DNA of 64,000 bases from assembly GCA_007644065.1 (NCBI GenBank), contig VJWN01000015.1, forward strand, positions 914,658 through 978,657, in the 5' to 3' direction. Numbering within the stretch: position 1 is the first letter of the stretch; every line of letters starts with the position of its first letter. The notes under the pieces were generated by a model. That model made no database searches. It was not told the origin of the DNA and was given only the letters and a program-made list of their open reading frames with translations. This document shows positions 23,829 to 35,058 of the stretch, piece after piece. Source of the DNA: Margaritispora aquatica (lineage: Eukaryota; Ascomycota; Leotiomycetes; Helotiales; Discinellaceae). Made by a program: the position numbers and the translations under genes.

Positions 23829-24369
23829 ATTGTCAATTTACAAGTCACAAATGGAGAATCAAATCAACACAATTATAACGTCGTCAGCTTGGTGGCGTTC
23901 GTGGCGTTCTAGATGTTAATCCTGACCCATTCAATTGCCCTTGAAGAGTGGGATACAGTGTGGAGGAGACGATCCGTCCCGATCCGGCAGGTCAGTCTAG
24001 TTGCATATGCGGGGAATCCACAACTACCGGATACCAAGCACATAAACGGTGAAGCTTCTTCTTCTCCTTTGAGCAGCTATCTTGATGCTACCCTCTGCGG
24101 ATCCAGCTCTTGGTCTTTTACTGGACAATACACTCCGTATATGTGAAGCACTGAGGCTGGACGCGAATAACTCTAACTGCTATCATGTTGAAAGATAGAC
24201 TTATCTTTGGAGAGGATGGGAGGAGTTTGAGAATCCCACTCTCCTGATAGGAAGGTGGACGGCTGTTTGCATTCATATATTCATGGCTAAATGCCGAGAT
24301 GGACATGTTGGTGATCTCTCATCTCGACATCAAAAAAAAAGCTCTTGATACTCAATTTGAATCAGCAGC
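23829..24369. promoter_or_regulatory. Divergent upstream region, DUF885 / OPT
   Basis: 541 bp between two divergent start codons. It should contain both promoters; no specific site was recognised. Confidence 0.4.
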
Positions 24370-27300
24370 ATGGTGGGAAGACCTCTCATGCCATGGGCCT
24401 CGAAAGAGCAGCCCGAGGTCATTGATACAATCGACCAAGAATCAAACAGTTCTGGCTCTGATCCCTCTCCATATTCAGGGGAGAAACATCTCGGACACAG
24501 TCAAGAAATCTCAATTACAACAGAAGACATCCCCAAGATTGCAAAGTCCCATCAGTATGATCCAAATCTACCCCAAGCGAAGCTCGATACACTTCACGAA
24601 GCGGCAAAAACTGGAGACCCAGAGCGCATCCACGAGATTGAAGTCAATTTTACAGAAGACTCTCCTTATGAGGAAGTCAGAGCTGCTGTGAGGACAATTG
24701 ATGGAGAGGAAGTTGCAAATACTGTTCGAGCTTGGATCCTTGGAATGATCTTTGTCACTCTAGGATCGGGACTTAACATGTTCTTGAGCATGAGATCTCC
24801 GGCTATCAATTTTCCTTCAATTGTTGTGCAATTGTGAGTTCAATCTCATCTTTCGACACTACTTGAGCACTTGCTAATATCTCTAGGATTGTCTTTCCAC
24901 TTGGCAAGCTGTGGGCTAGATTTATGCCTACCAATGTTTTCAACACATTTGGTATTCGTTGGACCTTGAACACGGGACCTTTCACGATTAAGGAGCATGT
25001 AGTTATTGTTGTAAGTACCTCCATCGTAGTTGATATGGAAAGCAATTGCTAACCACTTATAGCTAATGTCCAAGTATGATCCTTCTTCCAAGCGAGTGAG
25101 GTCATGAGAAGGTCGACTGACAACTATAGCGTATCAATCGGATATGCATATTCTACGGATGCTCTCCTTGCTCTTAAGGCCAAGTGTAAGACAGTCCCAT
25201 GTATTACTTTCCTCAATAATAGACTGACGTATGACAGCTCTCTATGATCTCGACCTCGGATGGGGATTCCAAATCCTCTTTACTCTGAGTAGTCAATTGA
25301 TTGGGATCTCATTGGCAGGCATGTTTCGCCGGTTTTTAGTTTGGCCCTCAGCAATGATCTGGCCAGGACAGTTCTCGTCAACCTCTCTATTCTATGCCCT
25401 GCACGACGAGAAAAAGCCAAACCCAGCCGAGACAAATGGCTGGAAGATCTCACAATATCGTTGGTTCGTATACTTAATGGTTGCCTCGTTCGTTTGGTAT
25501 TGGATACCCGGTGTATTGTTTCAAGGTCTCTCAGTCTTTGCATTCGTCACTTGTGAGCTTAACCAGATTTTCCAATTCAATATTCCCGATTCTCTGACAC
25601 ATTGAGTAGGGATTAAACCAAACAATGTGATTGTCAACCAGCTCTTTGGTGGATTCCAAGGACTGTCTCTTATCCCTATTACCTTCGACTGGACATATGT
25701 TTCTGGGTACCTCGGCGACCCGATCTTAGCTCCAACCTTTGCCCACATTAATACACTCATTGGTCTCATGATTTTTGTCATCATTACTACCATTGGAATC
25801 TCGTATACGGGAGCTTTGTAAGCATACCCAGCGCTCTATCATTTTTACATCAGACACTGACCTCTTGCAGTTACTCTGACTACTTGCCAATCAACACTTC
25901 CTCAACTTTCGATAATACACAGTCTTCTTACAAGGTTGCCAACATCTTGACTCCTGAATTCACATTTGACTTGGAGAAGTATAAGAATTACTCGCCTATG
26001 TTTCTTGCGCCCACTTTCGCTTTAAACTATGGCCTCTCATTTGCTGCTCTGACTGCTGCAATTGTTCATACCATCATTTTTCATGGCAAGGAAGTGTGGT
26101 ACAGATACAAAGCTGCGAAGAATCAGGAGCCAGATATTCACATGAAGCTTATGGCAAAGTATAGAGAAGCCCCTGATTGGTGGTATGGGGTACTATTTAT
26201 CTGCTCCATAGCTCTCGGGCTTGCGACTTCGCTGGGTTTTAACTCTCAACTTCCTTGTAAGTCTCCTCCTAGTTTAGATACTCAGAAAGAATAGCTATTG
26301 ATTTTGTTAGGGTGGGCATTCTTTGTCTCAAATATCATCGGATTAGTCTTTATCGTGAGTTTCCCAACTGATGCACTTCATCACATGCTGAAAGTTTTCT
26401 AGATTCCAACTTGCATGATTCTTGCTACGACTAACATTATGCTATGTAAGAATGTGCAAAAATTACTAGATGTGTCAGCCTTCGCTAACAAATTCAGCTC
26501 TCAATGTCCTCTCGCCATTCTTAGCAGGGTTCATGATTCCTGGAAAGCCTGTGAGCTTTTCGTTTCTACTAAGATGATCTTTACTGATGATACCAGATTG
26601 GCGTCATGATTTTTAAAGTCTTCAGTACAATTACTCTAGGACAAGCGTGAGATCTTAGCTACTCCTCGAGTGTGATACCAGCTAACAAAGATGTGTAGTC
26701 AAACTTACTGCTCTGACCTGAAGGTAACATTTCAAGTTGGAACCTGAAGTTTTACTATGATACTGACCGTCTGAGTAGCTGGCACACTATATGAAGATCC
26801 CGCCTAAGACTGTCTTCTTCTGCCAAATCGTGGCCACTATATGGGCAACCTTTGTTCAAATCGCTGTTATGAATTGGACTCTTGGAAACATTGATGGAGT
26901 TTGCACCACGTTTGTCCCCTTGCCTTTCGCAGGAGTTAGTTAACCGATTACAGGACCCAGAGCGCACACTTCACCTGCCCCAATGGAAGAACTTTCTTCT
27001 CATCATCAATCGTCTGGGGGGTAATTGGTCCCAAACGCATGTTCGGTCCCGGCTCCATCTATGCCAAAATCCAATTCTACTGGCTCCTCGGTGCATTGCT
27101 CCCAATCACCTTCTACGCCCTCACTCGCCTCCGCCCACGCTCCTCTCTCCGTCTCCTCAACGCACCAATCATGCTCGGTGCCATGGCCTGGCTTCCACCC
27201 GCGACACCACTGTCGTTTTTCACATGGGCCTTCTGCGGCCTCGTGTTCAACTGGTACCTGCGGAGGCGCTTCTCGGGCTGGTGGCACAGCTACAACTACC

Positions 27301-27491
27301 TCACGGCTGCTGCGCTGGACAGTGGCTTGGTCATCAGCACGATCGTGATCTTCTTTGCCATCACGCTGTCTGGTGTTTCCGTGCCGCAGTGGTGGGGCAA
27401 TGTCGGTGTGTTTGAGACGGTGGACGCCACTTACACGGCGATCAGGAAGACTGTAGCTGAGGGAGAGACTTTTGGCCCTGCGACTTGGTAG
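24370..27491 (+). CDS. Oligopeptide transporter, OPT family
   Basis: Fourteen exons: 24370-24833, 24887-25010, 25063-25073, 25130-25185, 25238-25552, 25610-25817, 25871-26256, 26311-26354, 26403-26445, 26498-26550, 26597-26646, 26699-26723, 26779-26909 and 26954-27491, giving 815 aa in one continuous frame. OPT proteins are proton-coupled importers of tetra- and pentapeptides or glutathione, usually at the plasma membrane. Family landmarks are VRAWILGMIFVTLGSGLNMF, FTIKEHVVIV, WPGQFSSTSLFYALH, NNVIVNQLFGG, QTYCSDLKLAHYMKIPP and WGVIGPKRMFGPGSIY. Around a dozen hydrophobic segments are spread along the protein. Exon 3 is only 11 nt and exon 12 only 25 nt. The last exon is clearly more GC-rich than the others. 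The first exon encodes a hydrophilic cytosolic N-terminus. Confidence 0.9.
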
Positions 27492-28388
27492 AGCTTGGGA
27501 ACGTGGGATGTGAACATGGGCGTTTTCTTGCGTTGTATTCGTGGGCAAGGTAGGGTGCGTTACTGAGTACGACATTGGCTTGTGGGACTATGCACGAGGT
27601 TGCGATATGGTTTGGAGTACATAAGCTTTATCAAGTGATACACCAATATGCCTCTTTTCCTCGATTGCGCGTCCTTTCTGTCAAGACTGACAATGTAATC
27701 AACTTATTTTGTGTCCTAGTATTGAGACCATCGCATCAAATTTGACAAGCGAACTGCGAAAGGGGTAATAACGATGCTGGATTTGGTGAGCTTCGTTGGA
27801 AAACATTCGCACTGTTACCAGCACCAAAGTGAAACCTTGAGAGTGTGACTATCGATGCTACACATTGAACCATGCTCACGCTCTGGAACATCGATAACCG
27901 ATTGCTGGCGATTGCGAGAAGGAAACGCTTTTGAACACAGTGCCTGATTGCTTACGAACCAATATTGTTTCTATAGAATGGGAGTAGATAGTAACTCGAG
28001 CATCTAGCTTGGAGGGCCATCAAAATTCCCCCCAAGGACTCTACTGTCGTTTTTCCCAACATTGTAATAAGCTGTTAGCCCCTTTCCGTTTCGCTTAACT
28101 GCCGATAGGGACGGGTTTTGGCGCTGTAGATCCAGGCTTCTTTGTATGACATTGTACCATGGTGCGAGGTGGGAGATCTGCATGGAGGGTCCTGCTTCCT
28201 GGTTGTCAGGTAAGACTATGCTGTCAAATCTTCTCTTTTCGTGTTCTCACCTTGGTGTTTGGCAAGTGTGTGGCACGCAAGAGGTGATGGACAAAGATGT
28301 ATTTGATAACTGAACGTCCTCGATATTTGAGTTTCAAAATTTCTATTGACTCTCACAGCAAACTTGGAGATGAGATAGAGCTTTCAAA
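27492..28388. other. Intergenic, 897 bp
   Basis: Spacer between the OPT gene and the repeat-protein gene, both on plus. No coding potential seen; it should hold the promoter of the latter. Confidence 0.5.
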
Positions 28389-29820
28389 ATGCTAATCCTC
28401 AAGCTTGCGTTCGCGTTGTTCATCCCCTCAATTCTAGCAGCACCTCTGACGGCAAGCCACCATCCATCCACCCAACTATTCCCTCAAATTTCGTACTAAC
28501 AGACTACAGGATCCAACACTCCTCACCGCTCGTACTTCACAATCGCCAAGAGAACGAGATATCAACCAAGACCTCTGCAGCGCCGCAAGGGTACCCACCG
28601 CTATTTGTCCAGGCTACATCGCGTTCCTGAAGTTCTTCCAACTCTACCCAGCCGCCAAGAAGCGACACGAGACCTCCACCGCCTCACCACTGCGATCTCG
28701 AGATTACGTCTCCGACTTCTGCAAACTCTATCATCTCTCCACGGAAGAATGCAAGGCTCTCTTCAAATCCTTCGAGCTAATCGGCACCAGTCCCGCCACA
28801 GCTCCACTAGTCGCCCGGGATGAGACCGCCATCGCTGCTGGTGTTGAAAGAAGGGATCTTGATCAAGATCTGTGTCGGGCGTCTTTTGTTCCGGCGAGTT
28901 TGTGTTCACTCTACATCAACTTCCTGAAGATCTACCACATCTATCCCGGTTCAGCTACTAAGCGAGACCTCGTCACCACTGCTTCACCACTCGAGTCTCG
29001 CGATCTTCACCAGGACCTCTGCAAAGCAGCTTTCGTGCCACCATTTCTGTGCTCATCATACATCTCCCTCCTCAAAATCTACCACATCTATCCTGGGTCC
29101 TCAACTGGCACAACAACTAAGCGCGACGAACTCACCTCGGCTCTCGAACCACGAACCCTCGACCAAGACATCTGTCGTATCGCGCTCGTGCCGTCATTTC
29201 TCTGCCCACTCTATATAATCCTTCTGAAAATAAACCGCATATACCCCGCTCTCGAATCACGCTCCGCAACTCCCACTCCCCTTGACGTCGCAGCCTCGCT
29301 TATCCCCATCTCAGCCCGAGACGCAGGACAAGACATCTGCGCCCAGTACAGCGTCCCCGCTCTGCTCTGTCCCGCCATCATCGCATTCTTCAACAAATTC
29401 GGCAACATTGGCGGCGGAGGAGGTCTCGGCGGCGGGTTACTCGCACGTCGCGATCTAGCGGCTGAGATCCCAGAGTTGATCCAGTACTGCCACACGCTAT
29501 CGCCGCTGCCGACACTGTGCGATATTGTGATTCGAGAGGTGGAGCAAAATAACGATGGCGATAGGAAGGTAGATGTGGATGAGATCCGGAATGCGATTGT
29601 GGGGTTTTTGGGGATGTTGGGTGTGGATGGGACGGCAGGACCTGTGTTGCTTGATCCTGTGACTTTCGTGGCGAGGGAGAAGAGAGATGTTGTTGCGAGT
29701 ATGGGTGCGGGTGTTGAGAAAAGAGGGATCACGATTGATGCCGGAATTACGTTGGGAAGTGCGTTAACGTTTGGGGTGCATGGTGGGGAAGATGGCATTG
29801 TTGTCGCGAAGGAGAAATGA
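28389..29820 (+). CDS. Secreted repeat protein, seven C-x9-C units with dibasic (Kex2-type) sites; family not recognised
   Basis: Exons 28389-28451 and 28510-29820 give 457 aa. The intron has a GC donor (ACG then GCAAGC), a perfect TACTAAC branch site and a CAG acceptor. Residues 1-18 form a signal peptide (MLILKLAFALFIPSILAA). Seven Cys pairs follow, each exactly C-x9-C, with first Cys at 44, 92, 143, 192, 243, 298 and 348. The unit length is 48-55 residues. The consensus is R-D-L-x-Q-D-[LI]-C-x4-V-P-x2-[LI]-C-x2-Y-I-x2-L-K-I-x2-I-Y-P, best in units 1 and 3-5 and weak in 2 and 7. Dibasic pairs fall at 72-73, 135-136, 172-173, 225-226, 334-335, 412-413 and 425-426, mostly between units. Residues 368-379 resemble an EF-hand loop. 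No UstYa-type modification gene is nearby. Function is unknown; a Kex2-processed or structural secreted protein is inferred. Confidence 0.82.
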
Positions 29821-30493
29821 GTCGAGTCCAGTTTCCATGTAGTAGGAGTGGAAAGATATGAGACAGTGTGGTATTTCTTGTTGTTTTTGGTAGCTTGGAA
29901 CCTTAGGTAGATTATGAATTGGTGGTTGAACCGTGAGGAAGTAGAGCAATCTCAGTGCTGAATTTCGTTGTTGGTGGAGGAGGCTCGAAGCAGATGTTAC
30001 TGTATGTTAACTAGTGCATTATCGATGATACAAAGTTCAATAGTGAATGCCTGGTCACTGTTTTGTGCGTCTTCAGCAATAATAACCAAAGAAGCCGTGT
30101 TGTCGTAAAATCGTAGAAAGTGAAGTCGTCGGTCAGCGTAACATCATTGCGCTATAGATGTGCGATTTTGTGAGAGAAGGAACGTGGATCTCCTATTGCA
30201 AAAGTCTCAGGCATCCAGTTGATTGTAGATAAAGAAATTCAGAGTCAGATATTTAGACCGCGGTTTTGCCATTGATTCAGATATATTTCAACATTATGCT
30301 GCAAACCTTGAGGCTCGCAACATAGCATATAGAGAAGCAGCCATGTATACAAACTAATCTAGATGTCGCCCGATGACAAGATTCTATGTATAAATTTCTC
30401 GTCCAGTGTCTACAAAGGCTTTACGTGTCAAAATATTCTATGCATCTGATGCTGTCCCAACCAATTTTTACACTCTCAGAAGCCTCGCTTAAG
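29821..30493. other. Intergenic between convergent genes, 673 bp
   Basis: Spacer between the 3' ends of the repeat protein (+) and the decarboxylase (-). Nothing recognisable. Confidence 0.5.
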
Positions 30494-32196
30494 CTAAAGC
30501 CCATTTCCAACTTCTTCGATCGCCTTGATCAATCCATCAACCGTACCCTTTCTCGTGTCTCTATTGACGACAACCCTGAAAAAGCTTCCTTTATCACCAG
30601 GCGCATAATCAACCATGAACCCTCTAGGTAACAGTCCTTTCGAAATCGCGCTCGTGAGCTTCGTATTCTCTTCAATTCCTTCTGCTAGCTTGTAGTAGAA
30701 GCACACCTGCAAACATGGAGGCGGGTTTTCTGACACGAGTGTAAAATCCGGCCTCTGTTTGATCTGAGCAGCAAAGTATGATGCGGTTTCGAATGCGTTG
30801 TCGATTTGCTCCTCGAAGCCATCGCTTCCGTAGTAAATCCATGCCAGCGCCAACTTCAAACTATCGCCCCTGCGCCCACATTGGAGCGTCAAATCAGCTA
30901 AATCCCAAACCTCACCTCCGGGATTAACCTCCTCGTGGAACAGGTATCCAGCAGGTAATGTATTTGCCTTGTGAAACTCCTTCAAGTCCTTTCCAAGCAG
31001 AAATGAGCACGTGACAGGCACGCCGAGCATCTTGTGTGGGTTCATGGCTATTGAGTCGGCGAGATGAGAGCCAGAAAGCTTGTGGGCTTGCTTTTGGGAG
31101 AAAATCGCAGATCCGCCCCATGAGCCATCAATGTGCATCCAGAGGTTGTGCTTTTTGCAGATGGCTGAGATGGCGGCGAAATCATCGTAAGAGCCGAGAA
31201 CTGTCGTTCCAGCAGTAGCGTTGACGTAGAAAGGAGTTTTAGACTGAGACTTGGCTTGCTCGATCAATTTCTCTAGCTCAGAGGGAATCATACGCCCTTG
31301 TTCGTCGATAGGAACGGACCAGACATTCTGTGTGCCAAGCCCACACATTTGAGCTGCTTTTTCGAGTGAGTAGTGGCCATGAGCGGATGTGAACAGGACA
31401 AAGTTGTGGTTTGCATTGCCGGTAACTTTTGTTTCTGGGTAGAGAATGTTCCGAGCTATGATTATAGAAGTTGTGTTTGAGGCGCTGCCACCTTGCGTTG
31501 AGATTCCACCTGCGTGTGCACCAGTGAGGCCAAAGAGTGATGCAAGCTTGCGAGCCGTGGCTTTCTCAATCACCGAGAGCGCTGGTGAGACTTGATAGAC
31601 ATGAAGCTGTGATGGACGTGAGAAAAGAAGTTGTGGCGAGAATGAGATACATACATTTGTATTTAGGACGGCTAAGACCAACTCAGAAATCACACCAACC
31701 TAAAAAGTATAAGCGAACAATTTCACATTGACAAGTGAGATTGCCTACAGCATTCGTTCCAGCATACAATTTGTCCAAAAATCCTTGATCCCATGTATTG
31801 ACACTATACTTGAGCACTTGCTCAACCGTTCTTAATAGTCCATCTTTGCCTTGACCCTGACCAGGCAAGCCAAAGTTCATGATGCTTGAAAGCTTCTCAG
31901 GCTTATGATGTTCAACTAAGACTGATCTTGGACCACCACCTTCCATAGCCAGTCCATGGCCAGTGTGTTTTACTTCAGCATCATCATCTGCTGACTTGAC
32001 GAAAGGAATAATGAGAGATTGAACAGCACTAAGCAACTACTACGTATTAACACTGAGTCACGTTTGGAGACTCTGAAAGTTTCAGTTCAAAACTAAGACT
32101 CACATCATCTAATTCACCAGCACGGTTGAGAGGCTTCTCTTTCGCAGCATCTGAGATCCCACTCCGGATAGACAAAGCTGGGTGACTTGTAGGCAT
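30494..32196 (-). CDS. Group II PLP-dependent amino-acid decarboxylase (glutamate / cysteine-sulfinate decarboxylase-like)
   Basis: Exons 32196-32104, 32036-31749, 31699-31655 and 31606-30494 give 512 aa. Splices restore GTNAVGVISELVLAVLNTN and LHVYQVSPALSVIEKA, both family text. The PLP-binding Lys is in MNPHKMLGVP (about residue 334), preceded by HIDGSWGGSAIFS with the cofactor Asp. GISTQGGSASNT is the phosphate-binding region. The pattern resembles animal GAD65 and cysteine-sulfinate decarboxylase (D-x-x-W-G-G and NPHKM) more than the ~470-aa bacterial GadB type. It would release CO2 from an acidic amino acid; the actual substrate cannot be read from sequence. No targeting signal is visible. 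The gene is divergent from NOP9 and convergent with the C-x9-C repeat-protein gene. Confidence 0.88.
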
Positions 32197-32766
32197 AATG
32201 AATTATCTGAAATTTGAAATATGAAAAATGACACAGGGAAAGTAATAACAATGACAAGGAAAAATGGGTCAAACCACTTGATGAAAATGCTATGATCTAC
32301 CAGACTGCCTTTGAATATTTATATTTAGCCTATGATTTCAAAGAAAATGCTCAATTTGCATGACGTGCTAAATGGTGGAGACTTGCACTGACGGCATTGA
32401 GCGGCAAGTACCTAATGAGATCTTAGTTTCAGTATATCAATTCAGGCTGCATATTAGAGCTCGGAAAAATCTCGATAGTATAAAGGAAAGATACGAGATA
32501 TTTTGATTGATACTCTCTTGAAAGTGAAAATCCAAAGCTTTGAGTGAAAAATCCGTTGAAATAAATCAAGAAGAGGCTGAGGTAAAAATATTCGCCGCTT
32601 TATTCCTCCCCTGGCTGTCTTTGCAGAGAAAGTCAATCACATGACTTGATCACCCGTGCGGCCGCAAATACGACAGGGATTAAAAAAAAGTTCCAAGCTG
32701 CCCGCCGTCATGGATGAAATGCCTGAGTGATGAAGATTCACTAACTACACAACAAACCAAGCCAAC
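32197..32766. promoter_or_regulatory. Divergent upstream region, decarboxylase / NOP9
   Basis: 570 bp separating two divergent start codons; presumed to carry both promoters. No specific element recognised. Confidence 0.4.
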
Positions 32767-35058
32767 ATGCCAAAGGAAAACAAGCACGCCAGAGGAAGGA
32801 GAGGCGAGGAGAAGAATAAGAGGAAGAGAGGAGAAGACGACGAACCTCCCAAGCCCAAGAGACAAAAGTCGCAAGATGCCGCCGACATCCAGGACTTCGA
32901 GGCGCCAGCCATTAGCCAGGGAGATGTCCCAATGGTAGATGGGGAGGAGAAGGCGGAGCGACCATTTTATGGAATGCTGGAGGACGAAGAGCAGGAGTAC
33001 TTTCGCCGAGCAGACGAATTGCTCGAATTGAACGATTTCCCTTCCGAAGAGGAGCGGTCGATATTCCTGGCAAATGTCTACAAGGAGGCCGATGGAAAGG
33101 AATTGAAAATTGCGTGCAGTCAATCATGCTCGAGATTGATGGAGCGATTGATACTTCTGAGTACTGCGGAGCAAAAGAAGAAGCTTTTTGAAAAATTTGC
33201 GGGGAACATTTCACATTTGGTACAACATCGATTTGCAAGCCATTGTTGTGAGACATTGTTCATTCAATCAGCACCGGTGGTAACTGCAGAGCTTACGGCG
33301 GACACCAAGAAGAGGGGCGAGGAGGAGACAGAGGAGGAGGTCACAATGGAGATCTTGTTCCTACAGACATTGGATGAGCTGGAGGGGCAGATGACTTTCT
33401 TGCTCACGGATCGGTTCGCATCACATACACTCCGAGTCCTCCTGGTCGTTCTCTCTGGCAGAGCTTTGGAACAAGCAGCGACAACTTCTATGATGGCCAG
33501 CAAGAAGAAGGAGAAGATCTCGATTACTGGGCACGATACTACTCCAACTGAACTTTCACTCAATAAGCGTGCTGTTCCGTCTTCATTTCAATTTGCAGTG
33601 GAGAAGATCATTTCCGACACAATCGCTACTATGGATCAGTCTTTCATTCGAGTTTTGGCTACTCATCCAACCGGAAATCCTTCATTACAATTTCTTCTCG
33701 AGCTGGAGCTCACAAACCCAAACTCGAAGAAAGGGACAAATGCGGAGCAGTCGACGATCATATCCGCACTTTTGCCTGATGATATCACAGAAGAGGGCAG
33801 CGAATCTCAGACCTTCATCAATGGACTTCTGTACGACCCAATTGGATCTCGTCTGCTTGAGACTATTGTGACATTTGCTCCGGGAAAGATGTTCAAGCAA
33901 ATCTATCGCACCATCTTTAAAGACCGAATTGCAGCTATAGCACGTAATGAGATTTCGTCTTATGCGGCGATTCGTGTGTTAAATCGAATTAACAAAGAGG
34001 ACTTGGAGGAAGCCGCAACATCGGTGCTACCTCAAGTTCCTGGCTTGATTGAAAGGCATAGGACCGTGGTGGTTAAGACGCTGCTCGAAAGATGCCAGGC
34101 CAGAGGCATCAATACACAGCAGCTTACTAACGCCATTGCTAAAGCTTATGGAGATAGCCCACAAACTCTGGTCCTCAAGATGGCTTGCATCGATAATGTT
34201 GAAGAGTTCGTGACCACAACTCTCGCACCGCCAGCACCCAAGGAAGAACAAACTGAGCAAGCAGAAGGTGCAAAGAAACCAAGAAAGTTCCAAGCACCAC
34301 CCAAAGTCTCGTCAACCCAACTACATGGCTCGCTCTTCGCTCAAAGCATGCTCGCACTTCCTGGCCCACCTACAAAACTCATCCAAGCCTCGCTACTCGC
34401 CTTGCCTTCCCAGACCCTTCTCGCACTAGCGATGTACACCACAACATCTCATATCATCCAGTCCGCTCTCCTCCCCACAAACGACACGCCATTCCGTCGG
34501 AAACTCACCAACTCGCTGCTCTTCTCTTCCCCAGACGCAGAACAAGAACCTACTTTGACCCTTGCACTTTCATCCACCGGCTCCCATGTCTTAGACGCAC
34601 TCCTCGCATCCACCTCCGCACCGTCCATAAACTCCACCTCAGCACCCCTTTTCTCACTCACAGAACGCATCGCACACTCGCTCTCTCTCCACGAACACGA
34701 CCTGCGCAACTCCTGGTCTGGTCGTATCGTATGGCGAAACTGGGACATGGATCTCTTCACGCGTAAGCGTGGCGACTGGGTCAACAAAGTAAAAGCCGCC
34801 GCCGCCGAAGCTGCCTCCAAACTCGCACCACCTCCTGCTGCAGCGGAAGCAGAAGAGGACGAAGGCGACGAGACCAAAGTGGTGAAGAAGAATAACAAGA
34901 AGCAGAAGAAGCAGAATAAATCAAAGGCACCAGACCCTAACGAGGGGAAGTCGGCTATCCAGCTTGCGCGCGAGAAGTTCGCAGCTGCAAAGTTGGCCAA
35001 GAGCGCGGCGAAGGCGCATAAGGGGACCGGTGCGAATGCGGGTGTGGTTGGTGTTTAG
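32767..35058 (+). CDS. NOP9: Nop9, nucleolar Pumilio-like RNA-binding protein
   Basis: Single exon, 763 aa. The basic Lys/Arg-rich N-terminus fits a nuclear and nucleolar localisation signal. From FYGMLEDEEQEYFRRADELLELNDF (about residue 73) the protein follows the Nop9 family, whose Pumilio-like helical repeats bind 20S pre-rRNA near the D-site and are needed for 40S assembly. Repeat-like segments are visible at SCSRLMERLI, HRFASHCCETLF, DRFASHTLRVLL, HPTGNPSLQFLLE, DPIGSRLLETIV and STGSHVLDALL. The C-terminus is Ala- and Lys-rich with an acidic stretch. The segment after 34400 uses far more C-ending codons than the 5' part. Start context is aacATGCC. Length fits fungal Nop9. Confidence 0.93.
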   Translation: MPKENKHARGRRGEEKNKRKRGEDDEPPKPKRQKSQDAADIQDFEAPAISQGDVPMVDGEEKAERPFYGMLEDEEQEYFRRADELLELNDFPSEEERSIFLANVYKEADGKELKIACSQSCSRLMERLILLSTAEQKKKLFEKFAGNISHLVQHRFASHCCETLFIQSAPVVTAELTADTKKRGEEETEEEVTMEILFLQTLDELEGQMTFLLTDRFASHTLRVLLVVLSGRALEQAATTSMMASKKKEKISITGHDTTPTELSLNKRAVPSSFQFAVEKIISDTIATMDQSFIRVLATHPTGNPSLQFLLELELTNPNSKKGTNAEQSTIISALLPDDITEEGSESQTFINGLLYDPIGSRLLETIVTFAPGKMFKQIYRTIFKDRIAAIARNEISSYAAIRVLNRINKEDLEEAATSVLPQVPGLIERHRTVVVKTLLERCQARGINTQQLTNAIAKAYGDSPQTLVLKMACIDNVEEFVTTTLAPPAPKEEQTEQAEGAKKPRKFQAPPKVSSTQLHGSLFAQSMLALPGPPTKLIQASLLALPSQTLLALAMYTTTSHIIQSALLPTNDTPFRRKLTNSLLFSSPDAEQEPTLTLALSSTGSHVLDALLASTSAPSINSTSAPLFSLTERIAHSLSLHEHDLRNSWSGRIVWRNWDMDLFTRKRGDWVNKVKAAAAEAASKLAPPPAAAEAEEDEGDETKVVKKNNKKQKKQNKSKAPDPNEGKSAIQLAREKFAAAKLAKSAAKAHKGTGANAGVVGV

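Noticed and set aside
28389..29820. Classic ustiloxin/RiPP cluster
   Set aside because: Kex2-type sites and repeats fit, but no UstYa (DUF3328), UstYb or modification enzyme is present in 64 kb, and the units are long, not short core peptides.
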